A stretch of 64,000 bases of DNA. It comes from Microcebus murinus (lineage: Eukaryota > Chordata > Mammalia > Primates > Cheirogaleidae). The notes beneath the pieces were generated by a model. It saw nothing but the letters and a program-made list of their open reading frames with translations. It was not told the DNA's origin and made no database searches. Within the stretch, counting starts at the first letter, position 1, and the number at the start of each line of letters is the position of its first letter. The position numbers and the translations under genes are program-made. The stretch covers positions 84,364,001 to 84,428,000 of the forward strand of contig NC_134108.1 in assembly GCF_040939455.1 (NCBI RefSeq), read 5' to 3'. This document shows, in pieces, positions 1 to 10,495 of the stretch.

Positions 1-246
1 AGTTAAAACAACATTATTTCTAAAATGAATCAAAAGAAATTAAACAGAGGACCTAAGAAAAACTTAATTGGAACAAACAATTAAAAAATCTCAAATAAAA
101 GAACTATACTTCATATTGGATATTTCTAGATGAATTATTAATGCAGAACTAATGCAGAACTAAGTGTTATATAAAATATATAATTCAAATAGATAATTAT
201 GACTAATTTCACATTGAGTTTGCTTTCATAAAAAAGTTTTTTTGTG

Positions 247-728
247 CACCCATCAACCATTCCCACTTTATCCTTCCCTCTTTACAATCCTTCCCAGCCT
301 CTGGTAATGATAATTCTACTCTCTGTCACCATGAAATCAATTTTTTGATTATTTATTATATTTCCCACATATATGTGAGAACATGTGAGATATGGGCTTG
401 GTTTATTTCACTTAACATAATATTTTCCAGTTCCATCCATGTTGTTCCAAATGGCAGCATTTTATTTTTTATGGCTATATAATTATTCCATTGTGTACAA
501 TGGAATACAATTTCTTCATTCATTCATCTATCGATGGACACTTAAGTTGATTCCAAATCTTGGCTATTTTGCATAGTGCTGCAATAAACAAGGGAGTGCA
601 GATCTTTTCAATGTACAGATTTTCCCTCCTTTGGATATACACCCTGCAGTGGAATTGCTGGGTCATAGGGTAGTTCTATTAATATTTTTAATTTTCTAAG
701 GAACCTCCATACTGTTCTCCATAGTGGT
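247..728 (-). mobile_element. L1 3' region, inverted 5' segment of a twin-primed L1
   Basis: On the minus strand this reads as the end of L1 ORF2 and the first part of the 3'UTR. The plus strand shows the reverse complement of familiar L1 wording, including the 'ctccatactgttctccatagtgg' block near 705-728 (the L1 reads CCACTATGGAGAACAGTATGG) and 'tccatccatgttgtt' near 433. It is joined directly to an L1 3'UTR in the opposite orientation (735-978), so I read both as one insertion. The coding part is too decayed to translate. Subfamily looks like an older primate or L1MA-type element, but I cannot assign it by eye. Confidence 0.85.
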
Positions 729-734
729 TAGATA

Positions 735-978
735 GAGTGAATAGTATCTAATAGCACAACGAAGTGACTATTATCAACAGTAAGTTAGGGTATATTTTAA
801 AATAACTAAAAGAGTGGAATTGAAATGTTCCTAACACAAAAAAGATGATAAATGCCTGAGATGTTGTATACTCTAATTATCCTGATTTGATTAATTCACA
901 TTGTATTCCTGTATCAAAACATCAGATGTACCCTATAAATATATGTAACTATTATGTACCCATAATACTTAAAAATTA
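735..978 (+). mobile_element. L1 3'UTR and tail, direct segment of the same twin-primed L1
   Basis: This is a plus-strand L1 3' end: 'gaaatgttcctaacacaaaa' near 821, then the 'tacccataatacttaaaaatt' ending near 957-977. It carries the 3'UTR part that follows the segment found inverted at 247-728. Candidate target duplications are 230-246 and 979-995, which agree at 14 of 17 positions. Inverted 5' part plus direct 3' part is the normal product of twin priming during L1 reverse transcription. Confidence 0.8.
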
Positions 979-995
979 AAAATAGTGTTTTAGTG

Positions 996-1592
996 TTCAA
1001 TGACATTCTTTCAATTAATATTGAAGAATACAAGAAAAAACTAGAATGGATCCACCAATTACAGAGAATTAGTATTGTGGCATTAGTAGCTGTGGCATTA
1101 AGTCTATTGCTCCAAAATTATAGACTCCTAAATAAAAGATTAAGTTCTTGGTTTCATTCTTATTTATATCTCAGTTTCATATCTAGGGCCCCCAAACTGT
1201 GCAAAGATTTCTATTTTTTTTTTAATTTGGAAACAGTGTTTATGTAAGTATTACACATGAATCATGTTTAGTTACATTTATTCAGCCTATGCAACTGATG
1301 CTAAAAAGAGCTATAACATTAGACTAAAATGCTGCATGTACTAGAGCAGATCAATTGCTTGGAAGGCTGGTCTCCTTTATATGGGAGTGGATATTATTAT
1401 TTGCATGCAGCAGTGACATCGAAGGAAAGGCTAATTCTCATGAAATTTCACCAGTGTCAGAGTGAAAGGAGGCAATAGCTCTATATGTAAAGTAAATGAC
1501 TACCCAGAAATCACTCAGGACGAGAGAAAATATAGGGTTAGAGGATGTCATTGTTCATGATCCTGATTAGGCCTAGACATATTGGCTTAGAT
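996..1592. other. Unassigned AT-rich sequence
   Basis: I see no gene or recognisable repeat here. An 84-codon open frame at 993-1247 has no recognisable domain and starts inside the target duplication of the upstream L1, so I treat it as chance. Confidence 0.5.
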
Positions 1593-2183
1593 CAGTTGTT
1601 TTTAAGCATATTATTCTCAGGATTCCTTTATACTCTTAAAAAGTTATTTAGGACCACAAAGAACTTTGTTTTTTAATGTACTTGTTTTTGTCAATATATA
1701 TCAAAATAAAAATTAATGTTTAAAGTATATAGAAATTTTAAAATCATAATGATATAATAATATACTATATAAACATGTAAATTAAAGTTAAGAAAATTTA
1801 ACAATTTTATATATTGACTCATTTAAAATTGAAGCAACAAGTCCATTATGTGTTTACATGAATGTTATATTTTTATAAAAATCATGCATCTTTCAAAACT
1901 AAAAATTAATGGAGGAGTGGCATAGTTTTACATTTTTACAAATCTTCTCAATGTCTTGTCTTAGCAAAAGACAGTTGGATCCTTTTACTTGCTTCTGTAT
2001 TCAGTGTCCTGTGATATGGTGCATGTGTTAAACTCTGGAAAACTTCCCCTTGTATTTGTAAAAGTATAAGAATAATATAGGAAAATAAAATCTCAGTATC
2101 AGAATAAAAATTGTTTTTATCCATGTACCAATTAAAGCAATAAGGAACTCTCAGGGGTCCCTGGACCACAGTGTGAGAACTTG
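1593..2183 (+). mobile_element. hAT-like nonautonomous DNA transposon, copy 1
   Basis: The ends resemble the hAT-Charlie type terminal inverted repeat (cagtggttctcaa): 'cagttgtttttaa' at 1593 and, reversed, 'caagttctcacac' from 2183. The body shares recognisable stretches with 32715-33770, for example 'gaccacaaagaactttg' near 1650 against 'aaacactaaagagctttt' near 32776, and matching 'ggcattgttttacattttt'-like blocks. This copy is the shorter one, as if internally deleted. Nothing coding remains. I cannot name the family. Confidence 0.6.
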
Positions 2184-2187
2184 GATA

Positions 2188-2364
2188 ATTGGTTCCTGAC
2201 ACTGACTGCCATGAGAATCAATGGGAAGTCTTGAAAAGATATAGATGCCCAAACCAATTCCTCAGAGTGACTGATTTAATTGGTCTGTAGAAAGACTCAG
2301 ACATAAGTAGTATTAAAATCTCCAGGGTGTTTCTAATACACAACTAGGTTAAGAACTAGTGGCT
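2188..2364. mobile_element. MER5A-like DNA transposon
   Basis: A roughly 177-bp element with MER5A wording: 'ggttcctgac' at one end, 'tatagatgcccaaacc' and 'tattaaaatctccaggg' inside, and 'ttaagaactagtgg' at the other end. The flanking octamers 2180-2187 (cttggata) and 2365-2372 (ctctgata) agree at 6 of 8 positions, as expected for an old hAT target duplication. It sits directly beside the hAT-like element at 1593-2183. Confidence 0.65.
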
Positions 2365-2372
2365 CTGATAAA

Positions 2373-3126
2373 TTGTATAATGAGAAAAGTCTTCATATTA
2401 ATACTTCGGCATCTTTTTAGGTGATCTTCTATTTCCTCTTTGGGATTTTATTTGGTGGGATTGTAGATATTTAAAATACTAATTTTATTTAGTATAAAAT
2501 TAGATATTATTACTACAAACACACTAATGAAAATATTCTTTCAATGACACAATACTTATCAGTGAATAAATAAGAAAAACTGTATGTTAGAAATTTTTTT
2601 ACAGATATAGGAATGGATGATTTACCAGTCAAATAAATCTATAGTTTGTTCAGCATGCCCAGAAAAAATAAGCCAGATAAAAGTATCATTCTTCGTAGTG
2701 ATTTAAATTATAAGGCTGTTACCATGACAGAAAAATGATGAGTAGCTGATAAAGACAATTGCGTGCAGCATTATTACTCACAGCACAGCGAGGGAAGGAA
2801 TAATATTAAATCCACAAGTCTTTGCTGTTCATCAGGACCCATATTTTCATAGACATAGTCCATTGTAAGAGATAATATATCATTTGAATAATCACATGTA
2901 GGAAGAGTAGTACATCCATGAGCTCTAATTTTTGAAATATACAATGACTAATTAAGGTTTAAGAATGGGTACATAAAAATGGAAGCATCAGTACTCTTGA
3001 TTTCTGAATTTGAATTTTCTATTTTTCCACAACAAAGCATTTCTGGCAATTGTTTTCTATTCTTTATTGAGACCCTGCCCCCCTCTAAAAGAAATTTTAT
3101 TGCCTCTAAACTCTTATCAACAAGTG
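2373..3126. other. Unassigned AT-rich sequence
   Basis: No gene or repeat family recognised. An 88-codon open frame (2979-3245) runs out of this stretch into MER20 and is not a gene. Confidence 0.5.
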
Positions 3127-3134
3127 TATTAGAT

Positions 3135-3361
3135 CAATTTATCTCAAATGGGGGTGTTTTTTTTTTCCTTGAAGGGAAATTTGTTACATATAGAGAATAT
3201 TTTTTGATTGTCACAAGAGGGAACGGAAGTTGCTACTGCATCTAGTTGGTAGAGGTCAAAGATCACACTAAACATCTACAGTGCACACAAGACAGTGCCT
3301 CCAGCCCTAATAAATAATTTTCTGGCCTAAAATGTCAATAGTGCCAAGGTTTAGAAACTTG
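3135..3361 (+). mobile_element. MER20 DNA transposon, copy 1
   Basis: Nearly full-length MER20 (the family is about 220 bp). It begins 'caatttatctcaaatggggg' and contains 'ctgcatctagttggtagagg' near 3235 and 'aaaatgtcaatagtgcc' near 3330, ending 'aggtttagaaacttg'. The flanking octamers 3127-3134 (tattagat) and 3362-3369 (cattagat) match at 7 of 8 positions, the right length for a hAT target duplication. MER20 is nonautonomous. Some copies have been reported as enhancers in decidual cells, but nothing here shows activity. Confidence 0.88.
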
Positions 3362-3369
3362 CATTAGAT

Positions 3370-5197
3370 GATATATACTGTACTGACAATTCTTGTCTTG
3401 TCAGAAGTTCATTATGGACATTTAATGCTGAGTAGTTTGATTCAATAAGACATACATCGATACAATTCACTTATTTATAAGTGAATGGGATGAATAAAAA
3501 GATTATTTATTATAAAGTGCTCACAGATTAATCAAAAACAGTGAGTCTTAAGGAAACTGACCTATCTATAAAGGATCATTCCAAGAAACATTTTCTTATC
3601 ATATAATTTTAACCTTTGAGTTCTATTTAATAATAAATTTTCCTCTTTTTATAGTACAGCTGAATAGTTCTATGTTATTAACTATTCTTATAATAATATA
3701 ATAATGGTGAACCATTCATAATAGAGTGTTCAACGTAATAAATTTCTTGACTCTCCAGATGACTTTGACTATCGCTATCTTCTTCATAAAAAGACTATAT
3801 ACTACAATATGAGAGATGCTGTCAGAAGCATGCCTACAGAAAAATATTTCCCTGTAGCCTGTTTTAAAAGCTGTTATTCCACTATTTTTATCAAGTGTTT
3901 AAAGGATAAAGCATCCAGAATTGCCATATAACAGAGCAAGTACTCCCAAGAGAGGAAGCATACAAACATCCTGGGGTAATGGGGAATAGATTTGGTAAAT
4001 AAGCGCACAGGGACTTTAGGAAGCGGGGTTAGGAAACGTAAGGGGAGAGACACTATGAACTCAGATTCCAAGCCCCTTTATCTAAATTTACCTTTTTCTA
4101 TTTCAAAATCTAGACTATTCCTTCTTGAAAATGAATTACTTCTTCTAGTCAAACCATTATAAATGGTATGCAGAGCATGGCTACTTATTGTATAAAAACA
4201 TCATGCAAATACATCTGATTTGAAATGGTACCACTTAAATATTGACTCATATACTATATGTGATCGTACACTAGAAGCCCTCTTCTACTATATTTGAGGG
4301 ACTGCTGATTAGCTGTTAAAGTAGAAAATTATTAAAACTTGATAGGTATTTAAATCTTTTCAAAGAATGAAAGTAGGGAAACATTAAAAATTGGTATATG
4401 TTTTAAACATTATTTATTTTTTAACATATTTTCAAACATATTTATTCACTGATCTTTCATGTAAGGCCAAATCTAGTTGAATACAATTGAAGTTTCAGCC
4501 TTATTTCTTGCATAAAGCATACTCAAATTATCATATACATTACCAGTTTCATTTATTAAGAAGTAGAATGAGAATTTAAAGACAATTTAGAAGCAATTTA
4601 AATACTTTTTTCTAAATATCCCTCAGTTTTTTTCTGATCATTCATAGTTGTCTTAGTCAACCTTAGTAACCAATTATGTATTTTATTTCAGCTACTACTA
4701 GGGACCCTTTCATGACATTCAATTCAGTTTTTCTTGAAAAAAGCTGCATTTCTCCCTTAAATTTTAAGAGTTTATCTAATAATTACTTTTAATTATAGTA
4801 AGTGAAAAATGTAAATAACCTTAAAGATCTATATAACTGATGTTTGGAAAGTAAAAGCTCACTTGGTTAGTACAAGGTTAGTGTATCTTAGAATGAATAG
4901 TTTGTGTTATTGGCAAATAAGTTAAAATGGAAACCTCTGACTCCTCCCCCTTTCTATTTCCAACCCCAGAGAAGCACCAAAAAGAGCTGGAAAATGTGAG
5001 CATATAGCATTAGAGATTTCAACTGGACTGTATATAACTCGATTTTTCTAAATAAAATAAATAAGAGATTATGACAAGTGTCTAGCTTGCTGTGTAGTGA
5101 TTGGAAAGGGTAATTGGATAGACCACAGTTAAGAGCAATAATTGTTACAAAACAGAATCATTTTAAATGATTTTCCCCACTGAGTTGAGAGTGCTCA
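3370..5197. other. Unassigned AT-rich sequence
   Basis: I see no exon, LTR or repeat that I can name in this stretch. It is broken everywhere by stops; the only listed frame (3874-4071, minus) is 65 codons with no recognisable domain. Confidence 0.5.
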
Positions 5198-5968
5198 ACA
5201 AACCTCAACATCTCTAATCACTGGGGAAATGCAAATCAAAACAACAATGAGACATCACTTAACTCCAGTGAGAATGGCTTTTATCAAAAAGTCTCAACCC
5301 AATAAATGTTGGTGTGGATGTGGAGAGACAGGAACACTCATACACTGCTGGAGGGACTGCAAATTAGTACAACTTCTATGGAAAGTAATATGGAAATACC
5401 TCAAAGAACTAAAATTAAAACTACCATTTGATCCAGCAATCCCATTACTATCTACCCAAAGGAAAAAAAGTCTTTCTACAATAAAGACATATGCACTCAA
5501 ATGTTAATAGCAGCACAATTCACAATTGCAAAGATAGGGAAACAACCCAAGTGCACATCAATACATGAATGGATTAATAAAATGTGGTATGTGTATGCCA
5601 TGGAGTATTACTTAGCCATAAAAAACAATGGTGAATTGATACTTCTTATATTATCCTGGAAGTAGCTAGAGCTCATTCTTCAAAGTGAAGTATCAGGAGA
5701 ATGGAAAAACACATACCATATGTACTCACCATCAAATTGGTACTAATTGATCAACACTTAGGTACACACATGGAAGTAATACTCATTCAGTGCTGGGCAG
5801 GTGGGGAGGAAGGGATGGAGAAATTCACACCTAATGGGTGCAGTGCACGCTGTTTGGGTGATGGGCATGCTTGTAGTTTTAGCTTCAGTGGTGCAAAGGC
5901 AACATATGTTACCAAAATATTTGTACCCCCATAATATTCTGAAATTTAAAAATATATTTTAAAAAAAG
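5198..5968 (+). mobile_element. 5'-truncated strepsirrhine-type L1
   Basis: Plus-strand L1 starting within the last part of ORF2 (near 'acctcaacatctctaatcac') and running through the 3'UTR to an A-rich tail at about 5942-5968. The 3'UTR has the lineage-typical order: 'attggtactaattgatcaac', 'gggcaggtgggga', 'cctaatgggtgcagtg', and 'tttgtacccccataatatt' just before the tail. It preserves one long ORF2 frame (5229-5507), so it is younger than the L1MA pieces nearby. I found no convincing target duplication. Confidence 0.9.
5229..5507 (+). pseudogene. L1 ORF2 C-terminal fragment with Cys-rich motif
   Basis: 92 codons from the C-terminus of the L1 reverse transcriptase protein, in frame without a stop. 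The C-terminal Cys/His motif C-x3-C-x7-H-x4-C is intact at residues C27, C31, H39 and C44 of the frame, followed by the conserved 'PFDPAIPLL' stretch. In L1 this region binds RNA and is needed for retrotransposition. Endonuclease and reverse-transcriptase domains are absent through 5' truncation, so the fragment cannot be active. The Met is internal to ORF2 and not a true start. Confidence 0.85.
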
Positions 5969-5969
5969 C

Positions 5970-6547
5970 AATTACTGATTCTAGGTTAAAAGAAGAGGGA
6001 TGTTTGAGTGGGAACACATTTGTAAATTTTCAGTTTCTTAGTGGATATCTTTGTGTTGTGGTGACTTTAATTTCCCTCTGTAATCTCATAACTGTGAGTA
6101 CTACACTTGGGGAGCATAGTCTGCCTGCATATTTTGGATTAAAGCACTCTTTACTTTTATTGAACCAAATTGGAGTTCACATAACTATTTACATTATCAC
6201 TAAATTATTAAGTTAATTTAAAAATTATAAAGAACAACAGCTGTTAACATCTTGATATTTTAGAGTGAGAATATAGTCTACCATTTGGATGGGTGGTAAA
6301 GAACTGATTACTTGAAATTAAGAAATATGCTTCAGAGAGTAAGCTCATATGTGTCTCAATTGTCATTGCTTATGTTCTCTAAATGATGACATGGTTCTGT
6401 AGGACACCATTCTGTAAAAATATTTGTAAAACTTTGTAAAAATACTTACAAAATTCTAAGTGGCACTTAAACTAGTAACATTTACCGGGAATATTAAAAT
6501 TTCTTTGAGATGCATCTTTCTATTGTAAGCATGAAATTGCATGCCAT
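5970..6547. other. Unassigned AT-rich sequence
   Basis: Nothing recognised. A 70-codon frame at 6004-6216 is hydrophobic but without any known motif. Confidence 0.5.
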
Positions 6548-6800
6548 TAATCATCAACTATTTATTGAAAACCTACTATGCTAGGTATTATTTATAACAA
6601 TGGTAATATTCTAATTACCAAGTTGTTCATAGTCTGGAGAGCCAGAAAAATAATGAATTAATAGAATGTAATTAATTAAGTGCTATGAGAAAAGTATGCT
6701 TAAAAAAAAAGCAGAGGAGACACCTCAAACTCAGCCTTGAAATGTTAGGCTTTGAGGAGGGAATGATGCTTTCATTGTTTTTAAAAAGAAAAAAAAAGAG
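6548..6800 (-). mobile_element. Degenerate L2 3' end
   Basis: The plus strand reads like an inverted L2 end: 'atttattgaaaacctactatg' near 6560 matches the reverse of the L2 3' terminus, and the spacing to 'gtgctatgagaaaagta' near 6680 fits the upstream L2 region. Divergence is high, so boundaries are approximate. Confidence 0.45.
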
Positions 6801-8395
6801 TTTGACAGATAAATTGTGCTGGATACTTTCCATGAAGTATGTACAAAGCTGGCATCAGAGAGACTTGCATCTGTCTGCACCAGATATGTTTGTTCCGATG
6901 CTTGTGTGGATCTATTCAGGTTTATTTTAAAATGATGAAGAGTCCAGTTCATAAATCCATTCTGCGATGCAAAGGTAGATTCCTATAACTTTTTATAAAA
7001 ACTTCTAGAAAATCTTCATATACTTCTATGAGCATAGGAGTCATTATTTGTCGAGGAGGGGACAATATTCTCTTTAGTTATCAGTGGAAAGATTTCATGT
7101 GGAAATATTATATGCAGGTAATTTTCTAGTTTAGACTTGGCAGGTTAAACAAATCTTTTTTTGTTTGTTTGTTTGTTACATATTACTTGTATATACAGGT
7201 AATAGTCATCATCATGTCTTTCATAGCACACACTTTATCTCCCAGCTGAGTAATAATTACTATGGGCCAAAATCATCATTATAAATATACTCATCTAATT
7301 TTTTCATGTTGACATAGCAGTACAGGAGAAAAGTTCTTGTTACACTCTCTATAATGCATACATTCAACAGAATACCAAATGTTAATAGTATCTATTTTTC
7401 AAAATAGCAACAAACACATCATGAGACACATCGTGCTATTAAATGTGTGTATTTATCAATAAAACACATTAGAACTTACACCATTTTGTCATAGTTTGCC
7501 AAATACAAAAATAAAGAAAAAGGAAAAAATTTGTCTTATTTTTATATGAAATAAAATCTAATGTTTTTTGGTAAAACAAAAATATTCCATTCTTAATGAT
7601 AAAGATGAGATTATATAGGATTGCCACTAGTAGCCTTGACTTCAGCATTATAGGAGGTATCCATGTAACAGAATCATTTGCACTCCCTTAATATTTTTAA
7701 ATCTAAAAAAAGAAAGGTATATTAAGTACACAAAGAAAGGTGATAGTTTAACTCAGTCTAGAAATTAAAGAGTAAAGGAGCCATTCTTATTTTTCTGTTA
7801 CATAAATATTTAATTTAAATTAACCTCAAGAACTCAAACTATTTCAGAATGAATAAACTTGTTAAATAACTTTCAACCTGAAATAAACCAAATTTTCTAT
7901 GTTATATGATATAGAAAGACAATTTGAAAACATCATATGTGAAACACAGAAGATGAATGAGAAACTATTAATAGATGCAAATCATTTTTTAATTATTAAA
8001 CAAGATGTTATTGATTTAAATAAGCACAAAATGTTAGATAAAGGAACTAAAATATGTTTGTGCAAATTAGAATGTGGAAATAAACTAAGAGAAGGAATAA
8101 ATAACTCAGAAACAGAAATAGGTCTAGTTTATAATGATAGTGAAGGGGTTTGAAAAATCAACAATAAAGGAGTCAAATTTAGTTGCTAATCAAACATAAA
8201 TTTAAAAAAATAGATAAAAATAACGTTGTAGTATAGAAATCTATTCAAATATATTTTATTACAGTATTTTGTAAAGTCTCTTAGGAAATGAAAAATCTAA
8301 ACGGAAATATAATCACATATTGGACTTTTTAAAAAATGTATTTTAATTTTATATTTGTTTAAAAAATCAATGAGTGCCTCTGAAAACATGACAAG
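6801..8395. other. Unassigned AT-rich sequence
   Basis: Holds a short GTTT tract at about 7159-7177 and an 84-codon open frame at 7899-8153 with no recognisable domain. No repeat family recognised. Confidence 0.5.
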
Positions 8396-8480
8396 GTGTC
8401 TTAGTTTGGGCTGTTATAATGAAAATATTATGGACTAGGTGGCTTAAAACATATTTATTTTTCACAGTTCTAATTTTTTG
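8396..8480 (-). mobile_element. MLT1-type LTR fragment
   Basis: The block 'ggtgtcttagtttgggctgt' through 'ggtggcttaaaaca' and 'tttttcacagttct' is the reverse complement of the 3' end of an MLT1-type MaLR LTR. Only the terminal piece of about 85 bp remains. Confidence 0.55.
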
Positions 8481-9424
8481 AAAAATTATCATATTATTTT
8501 AATGGTAACTCTGACCCACATTCTGGAATTTAACTTCATTACAAGGAAACTGTCACCTTTTCTTAACTTATGAAATAAAATGAAAAATAATCCAATATGA
8601 AATATACAAAGATTTACTTATGAATTAAATTATTTAGATTCCATTTCTGTCTTCCAATATTATATGTGCATATTCTTAATAACCAGTATTATTAATTCAT
8701 TTTCTAGTTCTCTATTTACATGTTGCTTTATTGCTAACAATTTAGTGTTTCCCATTTTAAATTTCCCCTAAGTAATACAACAATAGCAATATTAAAAATG
8801 CTGAATCATGAAGTTAAAATTATAATAAGTGTTAATTATATTAAAGAAATTAATATTGTATTTTTAATATAATTACACTATTAATTTTCCTAAGTTCTTT
8901 AATTTTAATATTAATTTAAAGGCCTTGTTTCAGATGTTATTGGAGTTTGAATGTCATTAAGTCCTATAGTATAGGAACCATTGGCTGTATTCTTAATATA
9001 TATTGAACCATTTGTATTTGAACTAGTTTAATATAGCTGTTCTAAACAGATTATATCTTCGGATTGAGAAATTACTTGAAAATATGTAATTCATATTCAA
9101 TAGGTAATATATCTCAATCAGATTTTGATTTTTTATATTCAATTAATTGTATCACTCCTTAACACTATCTAAATAATGTAAATATGCATTAACATTTGAA
9201 TTATAAAAATATTCTTTTTACACAAAACATTTTAAAAGTAAAAGATAATTTAACAACTGATCAATTCTTATACACTATTAAGGTGATTGGATTCTATAAA
9301 CATTTTATATCATTGTTTATTGAATTAATGTCAAATGAGCTTTGAACTAATGTATAATTCAATGGTGTGTCATTTTTATAGAGAAATGTGTATAGGAAAA
9401 CAAAGGCCCTTTCTGCACAATCTC
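8481..9424. other. Unassigned very AT-rich sequence
   Basis: Exceptionally A/T-rich with many stops in every frame. No repeat family or RNA gene recognised. Confidence 0.5.
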
Positions 9425-9738
9425 AGAAGTATTATTTTTTTTTAACTTTTTTTTTATTTCAGCATACTATGGGGGTACAAATTTTAAGGTTTCAAATAAT
9501 GCCCTTTCCTCCCCTCCCTCCACAAGTCTGAGTTTCCAGTGTGACCATCCCCCAGATGGTGCACATCTCACTCATTATGTATGTATACACCCACCCCCAT
9601 CCCCCCTGCCACCTGCCCAATACCCTATTACTGTAGTTCCTATGTATCCACTTAGGTGCTGCTCAGTTAATACCAGTTTGCTGGTGAGTATATGTGGTGC
9701 TTGTTTTTCCATTCTTGGCATAAGAAATATTATTTTTT
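9425..9738 (-). mobile_element. Young strepsirrhine-type L1 3' end with target duplication
   Basis: A minus-strand L1 3' end: a poly-T run, then 'agcatactatgggggtacaa' near 9461, 'cccagatggtgcacatc' near 9551 and 'tttgctggtgagtatatg' near 9677. It is truncated after about 280 bp. The 16-bp flanks 9425-9440 (agaagtattatttttt) and 9723-9738 (agaaatattatttttt) differ at one base. The plus strand reads TTTT/AA at 9738/9739, the classic L1 endonuclease cut. Near-identical duplications imply a fairly recent insertion. Confidence 0.92.
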
Positions 9739-10320
9739 AAAATCAGATGTTTAGAAAAACTAATTGATTTTTGTTTCACTAAGTGACTCAACCCTAAAAA
9801 ATGTTATAGCATGACTAAGTAGAAAAAAGAAAAGAAATACTTTTAGGTTTTTTAAAATTTTAAATAAATAACTTCTATATTAATAATATATAAAGAATTC
9901 TAGCATTTATTTTAAGGGAGAAGTTTATGTGTCACAACTCTGGCTTAAGAGTTGCTCAATATTCAGATTCAGGTGTATCTGGCCTTGTCTGGTGTACTGC
10001 TTGGGCTACCATACCTGTAGAGTAAGGGAAATTTTCCATTGTGCAGAAAACATCAAGCCTAATATAAAAATGTCTGAGTTTTTATAAGGATAAGAATAAC
10101 CTGAATAAAGTTTAGCAATTGAAACCAAGCAGACCCCCTTTACAGACTTAGAATTCATTTTTAAGGGCCATAGTGGAGCTAGAAATATAGTACTAAATAT
10201 GGCCATGTGATTAAAATGATTGCAAAGCACTGTGACACAAGAAAACCAGCATTGCTTGGGTACTCATAAAGTGAAATTTAGACAGGAATGGATAATGTGT
10301 ATTTTGCCACAACAGAAACT

Positions 10321-10402
10321 CATACACACACACAAATGTGTGTTTCTGTGTGTCTGTGTGCGTATATACCTTTCAACATATGTATATGTATACACACACA
10401 TA
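10321..10402. repeat. Degenerate CA/TG and TA low-complexity tract
   Basis: Alternating purine-pyrimidine sequence: a short CA run, a TG-rich segment with interruptions, then 'gtatatgtatacacacacat'. The CA and TG parts are opposed and could pair with each other. Confidence 0.7.
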
Positions 10403-10465
10403 CAATAAGATGAAGCTTTGGTTTAAATAATCCATAGAAAGTCTGGTTCCAACAAAAGGGACATA

Positions 10466-10495
10466 TTCATTTTTCTGTTGTTCATTTTTCTGTTG
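10466..10495 (+). repeat. Perfect 15-bp tandem duplication
   Basis: The unit ttcatttttctgttg occurs twice head to tail with no mismatch. The perfect match suggests a recent slippage or short duplication. Confidence 0.9.

Noticed and set aside
7899..8153. 84-codon plus-strand frame with charged, soluble composition
   Set aside because: Looked more protein-like than its neighbours but has no recognisable family, no retrocopy marks and sits in AT-rich DNA.
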